Shown here: piece by piece, positions 1 to 11,100 of the stretch
How positions within the stretch are numbered: the first letter of the stretch is position 1
Layout: every line of letters starts with the position of its first letter
From: Proteus penneri
GTDB taxonomy: Bacteria > Pseudomonadota > Gammaproteobacteria > Enterobacterales > Enterobacteriaceae
Assembly: GCF_003144535.1 (NCBI RefSeq)
Contig: NZ_PHFJ01000013.1
Location: 62,001-126,000 of the forward strand
Direction: 5' to 3'
DNA: 64,000 bases
Program-made: the position numbers and the translations under genes
The notes under the pieces: model-generated
The model's input: only the letters and a program-made list of their open reading frames with translations
Database searches by the model: none
Told to the model about the DNA's origin: nothing

Positions 1-534
1 ATCAAACACCATTGTGACATTTTAAATGTTGATGCAGGTATTGATTATCGTTTAAGAACGTTAACACAAGCGCATCTTTTTTTATCTCCACTTAACGATA
101 AAAATCGTCAGGAAATGGAGAGGGTTTTTTCTCACCTCGTCACCAGTGAACCACAAACCGATGTGACTTTAACCATTAATCATCGGCCGATGAAAGTCAG
201 AAAAGTCGCTAATGGTGTGCTGGCAGTTAATTTTGCAACCTTATGTGTGGAAGCGCGTAGCCAGCTCGATTACATCGAACTCTCTAAGCATTATCATACA
301 GTTTTATTACATGAAATGACGCAAATGAACGCGTTAAATGAAGATGTTGCGCGCCGATTTTTAGCATTAGTTGATGAATTTTATGAACGTAGAGTGAAAC
401 TGATTATTAATGCCGATGTTGAAATGAATGTGATTTACCAAGGTGATTTTTTACAGTTTGAATATCAACGTTGCTTATCACGTTTACAAGAGATGCAAAG
501 TGAAGAATATTTAGTACAACCTCATCTCGCTTAA
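1..534 (+). CDS. zapE: Cell division AFG1-type ATPase ZapE, C-terminal part (5' end outside window)
   Basis: The frame is open from base 1 and stops at 534, so only the last 177 residues are present. The visible part contains the ZapE/YhcM stretch HCDILNVDAGIDYRLRTLTQ followed by the FATLC-(x)-EARSQLDYIELS block typical of the C-terminal half of AFG1-like ATPases; the Walker motifs would lie upstream. ZapE is a cytoplasmic P-loop ATPase that associates with the Z-ring late in division. In enterobacteria zapE sits just upstream of rplM, as it does here. No strong terminator is visible after the stop. Confidence 0.93.
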   Translation: MKHHCDILNVDAGIDYRLRTLTQAHLFLSPLNDKNRQEMERVFSHLVTSEPQTDVTLTINHRPMKVRKVANGVLAVNFATLCVEARSQLDYIELSKHYHTVLLHEMTQMNALNEDVARRFLALVDEFYERRVKLIINADVEMNVIYQGDFLQFEYQRCLSRLQEMQSEEYLVQPHLA

Positions 535-790
535 TTTTTAATTCTTGAAGAAAGTCATCTTTCGTTATGGTAGGATGACGCAGGTTAAGTTGCTTGATGT
601 TTTTTTCTATGAAAATAGAAAGCATTAGGTAACTTACAAGCGCTCTGGATAGGAACAATTCTTCTCTTCAGGTAGCAAGAATTTATCAGTCAAATCAGAA
701 AAAAGTGCTAAATTCGTTTTTTTCGCTGAAATATTGAAAAAGAATTCAATTGTTTTTCAATTATGACTCGATTTTTTTTTCTGACTTCTC

Positions 791-1397
<607 letters not shown>

Positions 1398-1409
1398 TCG
1401 GGATAATAG

Positions 1410-1805
<396 letters not shown>

Positions 1806-1837
1806 TTTGTTATCTTTAGATATCAATTTGATGTTGA

Positions 1838-1870
1838 AAACCCGTCTTCACAGGCGGGTTTTTTATTTTT
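1838..1870 (+). terminator. Intrinsic terminator of rplM-rpsI
   Basis: AAACCCG at 1838-1844 pairs with CGGGTTT at 1855-1861 around a 10-base loop, and a T-rich run follows. It lies 33 bases after the rpsI stop. Confidence 0.88.
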
Positions 1871-2189
1871 GACTTATTTGTACTTATTAATAATAAAAAC
1901 ATCATGTTGCTAATACATGGTACTGTTTTTCATAAAACAAGCTTTATGTAAGATAACAATGGTATCAAAAAACCCATTTTTTAGATTTTGCCTCTAAATA
2001 ATTTTATTTTTTGATATTATAATCTTACTTTTAGGGTAGTATAGCATATTGTATTGAATTATTTGTATTAGTCCCCCTAAGTAACATGAATTCTGGTAGA
2101 ATAGTGGGCTTTGGTGTCTTTCTTTCCATAACTTCATCATGTTGCTAATGGGCATGTTGATTGTAATATCTGTGATGAGTTTGAAAGTC

Positions 2190-2239
2190 ATACCAAAATT
2201 ATTATGACAATAATGATTGTTGAATGATTATTTTGGTAT
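2190..2239. repeat. Perfect 10-bp inverted repeat in the rpsI-sspA intergenic region
   Basis: ATACCAAAAT at 2190-2199 is the exact reverse complement of ATTTTGGTAT at 2230-2239, with a 30-base AT-rich loop. The surrounding gap 1871-2458 is almost 600 bases long and has no convincing gene; short frames on both strands lack ribosome sites and recognisable sequence. A TATAAT at 2018-2023 could be a distant promoter. The repeat might be a regulator site, a leader RNA hairpin or the end of a decayed element. Confidence 0.45.
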
Positions 2240-2458
2240 TACTTGATAATGATATGTGCCGCAAAGACAGGTAAGTTTTTAACCCTGTAAAATATGATTA
2301 TCCCACGATAACACTGTTACAGGTAGTTACCCAATGCAGTTAATCACTTAAATGTTTATTTAGGTCTACTGCGTTTGTGTGCTTGTCTTTTAGGAATGGG
2401 GAAATGGAAAAGGCATCGTGCTAATTCATTTCTTTAATTGATTAACTTGGAGGTTTTC

Positions 2459-3100
2459 ATGGCTGTCGCTGCCAACAAACGTTCGGTAATGACTTTGTTT
2501 TCCGGTCCGACTGATATTTTCAGCCATCAGGTCAGAATTGTCCTAGCGGAGAAAGGTGTCAGTGTTGAAATTGAACAGGTTGAAGCTGGTAATCTTCCAC
2601 AGGATCTTATCGATCTAAACCCTTACCAAAGTGTACCGACTTTGGTGGATCGTGAGCTGACTCTGTATGATTCACGTATCATCATGGAATATCTTGATGA
2701 GCGCTTCCCTCATCCTCCTTTAATGCCTGTCTATCCTGTTGCTCGTGGTAGCAGCCGTTTAATGATGCATCGTATTGAGCATGATTGGTATTCTTTAATG
2801 AATACCATTGAAAAAGGAACTGAACAGCAAGCAAATGCTGCTCGTAAACAGTTAGCTGAAGAGCTATTGGCTGTATCTCCTGTGTTTAAAGAATATCCTT
2901 ACTTTATGAGTGAAGAGTTCAGCTTAGTAGATTGCTATCTTTCTCCTCTATTATGGCGTTTACCAGTGCTCGGTGTGGATTTAAGCGGTGCTGGTGCTAA
3001 AGATGTACAAATTTATATGCAACGTGTTTTTGAGCGCGATTCATTCCTTGCCTCATTAACTGAAGCAGAGCGTGAGATGCGCTTACCTTCAAGAGGGTAA
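2459..3100 (+). CDS. sspA: Stringent starvation protein A
   Basis: A protein of 213 residues beginning MAVAANKRSVMTLFSGPTDI. The ATG at 2459 is chosen because GGAGG lies six bases before it and E. coli SspA starts at the same point. It has a glutathione S-transferase fold (thioredoxin-like N-terminal domain to about residue 85, then an all-helical domain) but binds RNA polymerase rather than acting as an enzyme, and supports stationary-phase and acid responses, partly by lowering H-NS. It is followed after six bases by sspB, the usual operon. Confidence 0.97.
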   Translation: MAVAANKRSVMTLFSGPTDIFSHQVRIVLAEKGVSVEIEQVEAGNLPQDLIDLNPYQSVPTLVDRELTLYDSRIIMEYLDERFPHPPLMPVYPVARGSSRLMMHRIEHDWYSLMNTIEKGTEQQANAARKQLAEELLAVSPVFKEYPYFMSEEFSLVDCYLSPLLWRLPVLGVDLSGAGAKDVQIYMQRVFERDSFLASLTEAEREMRLPSRG

Positions 3101-3106
3101 TAGAAT

Positions 3107-3616
3107 ATGGAGATTATGGATATGTCTCCGCGTCGTCCGCATTTATTACGTGCGCATTATGATTGGATCATTGAAAACGATTTAACACCTCATCTTGTTG
3201 TTGATGTGAATGTTGTTGGTGTTCAAGTTCCGATGGAATATGCGCACGATGGTCAAATTGTACTAAATATTTCATCTCGTGCAGTAGATGACTTAGAGTT
3301 AACGCCGTATCAGGTTTTATTTAGTGCAAGCTTTGGTGGCATACCTCGTAAAGTACGAGTGCCTATAGCTGCTGTTATGGCTATTTATGCGAGAGAAAAC
3401 GGTGCGGGAATGATGTTTGAGCCAGAGCCTGCTTATGAATCTGGTGCATCATTAGAGTTTGCTGAAGAGGAACATCAAGAGTCTTCAGAAGCACCTGTTG
3501 GTGAAGTTTTATCATTGGTGACTGAGAAATCTGTTTCTGATGATGCCACGTCACCTGATGATGATCCTGAGCCACCTCGCCCAACGGGTCGACCATCATT
3601 GCGTGTTGTGAAATAA
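3107..3616 (+). CDS. sspB: ClpXP adaptor (stringent starvation protein B)
   Basis: A 169-residue protein. Residues up to about 115 form the substrate-binding domain that grips ssrA tags, with the conserved stretch PHLVVDVNVVGVQVPMEYA and YARENGAGMMFEPE. A long acidic, low-complexity linker follows, and the C-terminus ends GRPSLRVVK, the short ClpX-docking peptide. SspB delivers ssrA-tagged proteins and RseA fragments to ClpXP in the cytoplasm. The first ATG at 3107 is kept because AGAGGG lies about nine bases upstream; ATGs at 3116 and 3122 are alternatives. Confidence 0.97.
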   Translation: MEIMDMSPRRPHLLRAHYDWIIENDLTPHLVVDVNVVGVQVPMEYAHDGQIVLNISSRAVDDLELTPYQVLFSASFGGIPRKVRVPIAAVMAIYARENGAGMMFEPEPAYESGASLEFAEEEHQESSEAPVGEVLSLVTEKSVSDDATSPDDDPEPPRPTGRPSLRVVK

Positions 3617-3641
3617 GAAATTAACTTATTTGCATTAATGA

Positions 3642-3672
3642 AAAACCCAGTTCAAGTGAGCTGGGTTTTTTG
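3642..3672 (+). terminator. Intrinsic terminator of sspAB
   Basis: AAACCCAG pairs with CTGGGTTT around a ten-base loop and is followed by a run of T. It lies just after the sspB stop. Confidence 0.87.
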
Positions 3673-3676
3673 TGCA

Positions 3677-3711
3677 CAAAAAAAGCGCCCTATATTGCTA
3701 TTGAGCGCTTT
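3677..3711 (-). terminator. Intrinsic terminator of the abgA-like operon (minus strand)
   Basis: On the minus strand AAAGCGC pairs with GCGCTTT and is followed by seven T residues. It lies just downstream of the stop of the abgA-like gene, back to back with the sspB terminator. Confidence 0.8.
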
Positions 3712-3733
3712 ATTGGATTGTATTACTGAAAAA

Positions 3734-5002
3734 CTATTTCAGCAGTTCTTCTAAACAGCCAGTATAAAGGTTAACAGCTGTCATCAATTGTTTTTCATCG
3801 AAATCAAAGCCTGCTTGATGGTGACCTGCGGTTCTATCGGCACCAACAACGAAGTACAGTGATTTACCACCACAACGTTGTACACGTTTTGCTAATACTG
3901 TTGCATCTTCACTGCCACCAAATGGGCGCGTTGCAACGGCTGTTAGTTCTGAGTGTTTACCCACAACTTTGGTCATTACATCAATCAATTCTTGGTCATT
4001 CGTTAAGTCAACGGCTTCACCCATAATTTCACTTTCCATTTCTAACTGGAAGCTATGTGCTGCACCTTCAGCCATACGTACAGCATTTGCTGCCATAAAG
4101 CTGTTGATCTCTTCGTTTTCACCACGAACTTCGATTTGCATTTCAGCATTAGCTGGGGTGACGTTACGACCTTCACCGGCTTTTAATACACCGATGTTGA
4201 TACGTGACATTCCTTTACCGTGGCGAGAAATACCCAGCATTTGTGTTGCTGCATGGCAAGCGCCTGCTAATGCATTACGGCCTAATTCTGGTTCTGCACC
4301 TGCGTGAGATGGCGCACCTTTAAAACGGAAGTCATATTTAGTGGTACATAAGAAATGTGTTGGGTTAATAACAATTTCACCACTGTTTGCGATAAAGCCT
4401 AAGTGTGCACCTAAGAAGTAATCTGCATCATCTGCGATACCACTTTCAGCCATTGCTCGCGCGCCACGAACACCTTCTTCTGCTGGTTGGAATAAAATTT
4501 TAACTTTACCAACCACTTTATCTTTATTCTCAACTAACCAGTGAGCAACACCTAAACCGATAGAGATATGTCCATCGTGACCACAAGCGTGCATCTCACC
4601 CGCGTGACAAGAAGCAAAGTTTTCGGCATGAGGACGGTGTTCAGTTTCAGTTGCTTCGTTAACACCCACACAGTCGATATCAAAACGCAGTGCTACTGTT
4701 GGACCTGCTTTACCACTGTCAAAGATAGCCACACAGCCTGTGAGTTCTTTCATCTCATCAAGCAGTGCTTCATCAACATTGTGTTTTCTTGCAATAGCCA
4801 GCCCTTTCTCAACGACTTGGCGACGACGACCAAAAGCGAACTCTTGGTTGATAACTTCAGGGCCAACTTTAACTTCTAAACCTAAGCTACGTAATTCTTT
4901 AACGATCTTTGCTGTTGTAAGAAATTCAGACCAACCAATTTCTGGATATTGGTGAAATTCGCGACGCCATTTAATTAATTTTTCGAGATTAAGAGCTGAC
5001 AT
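3734..5002 (-). CDS. M20 family amidohydrolase, AbgA-like (aminobenzoyl-glutamate hydrolase subunit A family)
   Basis: A protein of 422 residues of the M20D metallopeptidase family. It shows the metal-binding motif HACGHDGH (about residues 140-147), the downstream FQPAEEG with the catalytic and ligand glutamates, and the late histidine in GADRTAGHH. Overall it resembles E. coli AbgA, which with AbgB splits p-aminobenzoyl-glutamate, but no abgB or abgT is present, so substrate is open (other N-acyl amino acids or dipeptides are possible). The ATG at 5002 has GGAG seven bases upstream; the ATG at 5008 is too close to it. It lies 14 bases after the DcuC-type carrier gene and is surely co-transcribed with it. 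Confidence 0.88.
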   Translation of the reverse strand: MSALNLEKLIKWRREFHQYPEIGWSEFLTTAKIVKELRSLGLEVKVGPEVINQEFAFGRRRQVVEKGLAIARKHNVDEALLDEMKELTGCVAIFDSGKAGPTVALRFDIDCVGVNEATETEHRPHAENFASCHAGEMHACGHDGHISIGLGVAHWLVENKDKVVGKVKILFQPAEEGVRGARAMAESGIADDADYFLGAHLGFIANSGEIVINPTHFLCTTKYDFRFKGAPSHAGAEPELGRNALAGACHAATQMLGISRHGKGMSRINIGVLKAGEGRNVTPANAEMQIEVRGENEEINSFMAANAVRMAEGAAHSFQLEMESEIMGEAVDLTNDQELIDVMTKVVGKHSELTAVATRPFGGSEDATVLAKRVQRCGGKSLYFVVGADRTAGHHQAGFDFDEKQLMTAVNLYTGCLEELLK

Positions 5003-5016
5003 ATTCATTTCTCCAC

Positions 5017-6291
5017 TTATAACATGAATAACGCAACAGCGATGACGCCAATAATCATACCTGGTGCAGTACGTTTTGCGATTTCCATAGGGTTAATATT
5101 TGCAAGGCCAGCACAAACAATCGCGGCGCCGGCTAGTGGTGACATAGTACGACCTAATGCGCCAGATAATGCAGCAGCCATACCCATATCAGGAATTTCA
5201 TAACCAAATTGTGCAGCATGTGGTGTGACTGTTTCGTTGAATGCGAATGCTGCCGCGTCACCAGAACCAGTAATAATACCCATTAAGAATGGCCCTAAAG
5301 TACCACCCCAGCGAGCAAATTCAGGAGAATGCGTTAAGAAGTTGATGAACGCGTCGATTAAACCAGATGCTTTCAGACCTGCTGCGAATACGGCAGCTGC
5401 AATGATGATACCCAATACATCACCATAAGCATTACCCATACCTTTAAAGAACTCTTTCGTAATTTGAGCTGGGTTAGTTAACGTGATGAACAGCGCATAG
5501 ATAGAACCGATTAACATTGCCGCGGGTACAGACAGTTTAAATGTACTGAAAGACTCGAAGAATGGCAGAATTAACAGGATTAATGGGACAAAAGGTGCTG
5601 TTGCATATAAGTAGTTAGGGCGAACAGCTTCTGGTGTTGCTTGTGCCGATGAAGATGATGCATCACCAGCAACAGAAGCCATTTTGAACTCTTTTTTCAC
5701 TAGAGCAACAACAGCGAGCGAAACGGCAGCAATACCACCCGCCATTAAGCTGTATGGGCTATGGCGAGCGATTAAATCAACCACTTCCATATTTGCCATG
5801 TTTGCAACGAAGGCGTTATGTGACATACCTGGGCTTAGCATTGAGCCGATAGTACCACATAATACTGCACCACCAGCGATAGCTGGGTGAATGCGAGCTG
5901 CGATTAATAATGGAATGAGTGTCGCACCAACCGCTGCTGCGCAACCTGCTGCTGATGGGATCGCGATATTAATAAAATACGTTACGACAACGGTAGCTGG
6001 AATAAGGAAGAAGCCAAGACGAGTCATTACTTTTGATAATACGTGCACCAGATGCATATCACATTTGGTGTATTTCATAACATAAGCAAAACCCATACTC
6101 GAACAGATTGCTTGAATTAATGATGAAGAAACCATGCGCTCGCTAAATGCGGTAAACGCATCTAATGGGCTCAGACTTAAAATACAGAGTAATAAGCCGG
6201 CACCAATTAGCACCATTCGGGTTTCATATTTTTTTATTAGCAAATAGACAGTTACGATAATAACGGCTACTGCGATAAGTTGCATCACCAT
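5017..6291 (-). CDS. DcuC-type (C4-dicarboxylate/anion) membrane carrier
   Basis: A 424-residue hydrophobic protein with about 12 membrane segments. It resembles E. coli DcuC along its length, including the paired re-entrant motifs with SAAG near residue 115 and GSGDAAAFAFNE near residue 335, and the late stretch LGRTMSPLAGAAI. DcuC proteins exchange C4-dicarboxylates during anaerobic growth; other members of the family carry different anions. Here the gene is first in an operon with an AbgA-like hydrolase, so it may import that enzyme's substrate or exchange its products. AGGGGAT precedes the start, and a perfect FNR box stands upstream. Confidence 0.85.
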   Translation of the reverse strand: MVMQLIAVAVIIVTVYLLIKKYETRMVLIGAGLLLCILSLSPLDAFTAFSERMVSSSLIQAICSSMGFAYVMKYTKCDMHLVHVLSKVMTRLGFFLIPATVVVTYFINIAIPSAAGCAAAVGATLIPLLIAARIHPAIAGGAVLCGTIGSMLSPGMSHNAFVANMANMEVVDLIARHSPYSLMAGGIAAVSLAVVALVKKEFKMASVAGDASSSSAQATPEAVRPNYLYATAPFVPLILLILPFFESFSTFKLSVPAAMLIGSIYALFITLTNPAQITKEFFKGMGNAYGDVLGIIIAAAVFAAGLKASGLIDAFINFLTHSPEFARWGGTLGPFLMGIITGSGDAAAFAFNETVTPHAAQFGYEIPDMGMAAALSGALGRTMSPLAGAAIVCAGLANINPMEIAKRTAPGMIIGVIAVALFML

Positions 6292-6380
6292 AGTGATCCC
6301 CTAGTTAATTATGACAATTTTATGAAAACGAACCTAACATCAATAAATTATATTTTTCTGTAAAGTTATTAGGTGACTCC

Positions 6381-6421
6381 ATTATGAAGTTGGTTGGTTG
6401 ACAATATTTGATTGTTATCAA
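6381..6421 (-). promoter_or_regulatory. FNR-dependent promoter of the dcuC-like/abgA-like operon
   Basis: TTGATTGTTATCAA at 6408-6421 matches the FNR consensus TTGAT-N4-ATCAA at all ten positions. On the minus strand a -10-like CATAAT lies at 6381-6386; transcription from it would begin near 6374, placing the box centre at about -41, the class II activation position. The leader would be about 80 nt. Confidence 0.72.
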
Positions 6422-6640
6422 ATTTAATAGCTGAAATAAAATCTATTTTTTTAGACTGTGATGTTATTAACAAATGCTGTAAAGCAATGACTATTAAAAG
6501 ATGACGGAAAGGTTAAGCAAAAAGAGATAAAGTAAAAAATACGAAAAAAAATTATATTTAATATAGATCCGGAGTGTTATTTTGATACAAAAAAGAATAT
6601 CGATTTTTATCAAAATATTATTCTATACATTATATTAAAT

Positions 6641-6659
6641 GCTAATGAGAATGATTTTT
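6641..6659. promoter_or_regulatory. Fur box-like sequence
   Basis: GCTAATGAGAATGATTTTT matches 14 of 19 positions of the Fur consensus GATAATGATAATCATTATC. It lies 350 bases upstream of the dcuC-like gene and just downstream of gltD, so its target is unclear. The rest of 6292-6791 holds the FNR promoter and the gltD terminator but no gene. Confidence 0.35.
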
Positions 6660-6713
6660 GTCTGATATTTGTATTATCCTTAAATACTATTTATTAATTT
6701 TACCGATAGTATT

Positions 6714-6746
6714 GAAAAATTATCCCACTTAAATTAAATGGGATAA
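6714..6746 (-). terminator. Intrinsic terminator of gltBD (minus strand)
   Basis: On the minus strand TTATCCCA pairs with TGGGATAA around an 11-base loop and TTTTTC follows. It lies 46 bases after the gltD stop. Confidence 0.75.
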
Positions 6747-6791
6747 TAAACAGGAGAGATTGTTATTTTAAATAGCGAAAACAAAAAATGT

Positions 6792-8198
<1,407 letters not shown>

Positions 8199-11100
8199 CT
8201 ATTGTGCCTGAACGCGTAATTCAGCGGATGAACGACGAGGGTGACCGAGTAACGCATTGACATCACTGGATTTGGGCTTAACTAATTTAAAGTGTTGTGA
8301 CCAATATTCCCACTGTGAAAGTAACATTTCACCTTGCTGTGAGCTTGTTAATCTTACATGCTCTGCAATCATGCCACGTAGATGTTCAGCGAGAATGGCA
8401 AAGGATGCAACAGGAAGCAACTCAATAGATGAGGCATTGATCCGTTGTGATAATGTTGAATCTTCATCTAACAGATAGGCAAATCCACCCGTCATTCCCG
8501 CACCAAAGTTAATACCTGTTTTACCCAGAACGCAGACAATACCGCCAGTCATATATTCACAGCCGTTATCGCCAACACCTTCAACTACAGCTATCGCGCC
8601 GGAGTTTCTCACAGCAAAACGCTCGCCAGCTAAACCTGACGCATAAAGTTTTCCACCTGTGGCACCATAAAGGCAGGTATTACCCATAATCGTGGCGTGG
8701 TGATTTTTAAAGGCGGAGCCAATAGGCGGGGAAATAACAATACGACCTCCTGCCATGCCTTTACCAACATAATCATTAGCATCACCCACTAAGGTTAATT
8801 CAACGCCTTGAGCATTCCAGACACCAAAACTTTGGCCGGCTGTTCCTGTAAAATGAAGTTTAATCGGGGTGGCAGATAAACCACTTTCGCCATATTTTTT
8901 AGCAATAATGCCAGATAACGTTGCGCCAACAGAACGGTCAGTATTACGAATATCAAAATAATAGGTTTGGCTTTTTTGCTGCTCAACGGCTTGAAGGGTT
9001 TGAGTAACAATGCGTTGGTTTAATTCGCCCTTATCATAAGTATTATTGTTTTCCTGACAATAAAGTGCATAACCTGATGGTGACGTTGCGGTTTCTAACA
9101 ATCCACCTAAAGAGAGTTTTTGTTGTTTACTGCTAACGCCTTCTAGGCATGAAAGCAGGTCGGTTCGACCGATTAAATCGGTAATTTTTCTCACGCCAAG
9201 TAATGCCATTAACTCACGAGTTTCTTGCGCAATAAAACGGAAGTAGTTAATAACGCGTTCTGGTAATCCGTGATAATGGTTACGGCGGAGCGTTTCATCT
9301 TGGGTTGCTACACCCATTGCACAATTATTTAAATGACAAATACGCAAATATTTACAGCCTAGTGCCACCATTGGCCCAGTACCAAATCCAAAACTCTCTG
9401 CACCTAAAATAGCCGCTTTAATAATATCTAGACCTGTTTTTAATCCACCATCGACTTGTAAACGAATTTTATGGCGTAGGTCGTTTGCCACTAACGCTTG
9501 TTGAGTTTCAACTAAGCCAAGTTCCCACGGGCTACCTGCATATTTTACGGAAGTTAAAGGGCTTGCACCTGTACCTCCGTCATAACCTGCGATGGTGATC
9601 AAATCTGCATAAGCTTTGGCAACACCAGTCGCAATGGTGCCTACACCGGGCTCTGAAACCAATTTCACAGAAATCAGAGCAGTTGGATTGATCTGTTTTA
9701 AGTCGAAAATAAGTTGTGCTAAATCTTCAATGGAGTAGATGTCGTGATGAGGTGGCGGCGATATTAAGGTCACACCGGGTACGGCATAACGTAGTTGTGC
9801 AATATAAGGTGTCACTTTATCTCCGGGAAGTTGTCCGCCTTCACCGGGTTTTGCGCCTTGTGCGACTTTGATTTGTAAAACATCAGCACTCATTAAATAA
9901 GAGGGGGTCACGCCAAAACGACCAGAGGCGATCTGTTTAATACGTGAAACTTTATTAGTACCGTAACGAGCTGGATCTTCGCCTCCTTCACCTGAATTTG
10001 AAAATCCTCCTAAAGTATTCATCGCTTGCGCCAGCGCTTCATGAGCTTCTCGGCTTAATGCGCCAATTGACATCGCCGCAGTATCAAAGCGTTTAAATAA
10101 TTCGGTTTCAGGTTCGACTTCTTCAATTGAGATGGCTGTTGTCTTGTTATTAAGCACTAACATATCGCGCAATGTTGTAATTGGGCGTTGTTGCACAAGG
10201 TTTGCATAGTGCTGATAGTCGGTATATTCCCCACTATTTACAGCTTTCTGTAATGCTTGAACGACATCAGGATTGTAGGCATGGTATTCACCTTTATGTG
10301 CATATTTTAATAATCCACCTGCTTCTAAAGGATAACGAGTTAACCAGGCTCGTTTTGATAGATTAAATAAATCCTGTTCAAAATCACTAAAGTCAGCGCC
10401 ATTAATCCGATTATCAACACCAGCAAAACAGAGGTTAACAACGTTATCGTTTAATCCGACCGCCTCAAAAAGCTGAGAGCAACGGTAAGAGGCAACGGTT
10501 GAAATGCCCATTTTGGACATGATCTTATACAATCCTTTATTTATGCCGTTGCGGTAATTCAGCATCACTTGAGCATAGCTTGCTTGCAGGATTTTTTTAT
10601 CAACACGTTGCGCTAAAGATTCATAGGCAAGATAAGGATAAATAGCCGTAGCACCAAATCCGAGTAATACGGCGAAATGGTGGGGATCACGAGCGCTGGC
10701 CGTTTCAACAATAATATTAGCATCACAGCGTAAGTTATTATCGACCAACGCTTTTTGTACAGCGCCCACGGCCATAGGCGCAGGAATAGGTAGTCGCTCT
10801 TTAGTGATATTTCTATCTGATAAAACGAGTAATACTGCACCACGATGAACTTCCTGTTGTGCTGTTACGCATAATTGGCGTAATGCTGTTTCTAGGTTGT
10901 CTTCTGTGGGTTGATACGTGATATCAAGATGAACGGATTGGTAATAAGGATTTTCTTGATTAATAAGCTGTTGGAAATCGCTATAAAGCAAAATAGGTGA
11001 TTTAAAACTCAGCCGATGTGCTTGACCTTCCGCTTCGCAAAACACATTCATCTCGCGTCCAATGCAGGTCGCTAAAGACATGACATGGGCTTCTCTTAAT

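Noticed and set aside
1994-2191. 65-codon minus-strand frame in the rpsI-sspA gap
   Set aside because: No ribosome site, AT-driven composition and no recognisable family; kept only as part of a gene-free gap.
6580-6615. Inverted repeat TTTTGATA / TATCAAAA with a 20-base spacer upstream of the carrier gene
   Set aside because: Spacing does not fit FNR or another regulator I can name, and such repeats are common in this AT-rich stretch.
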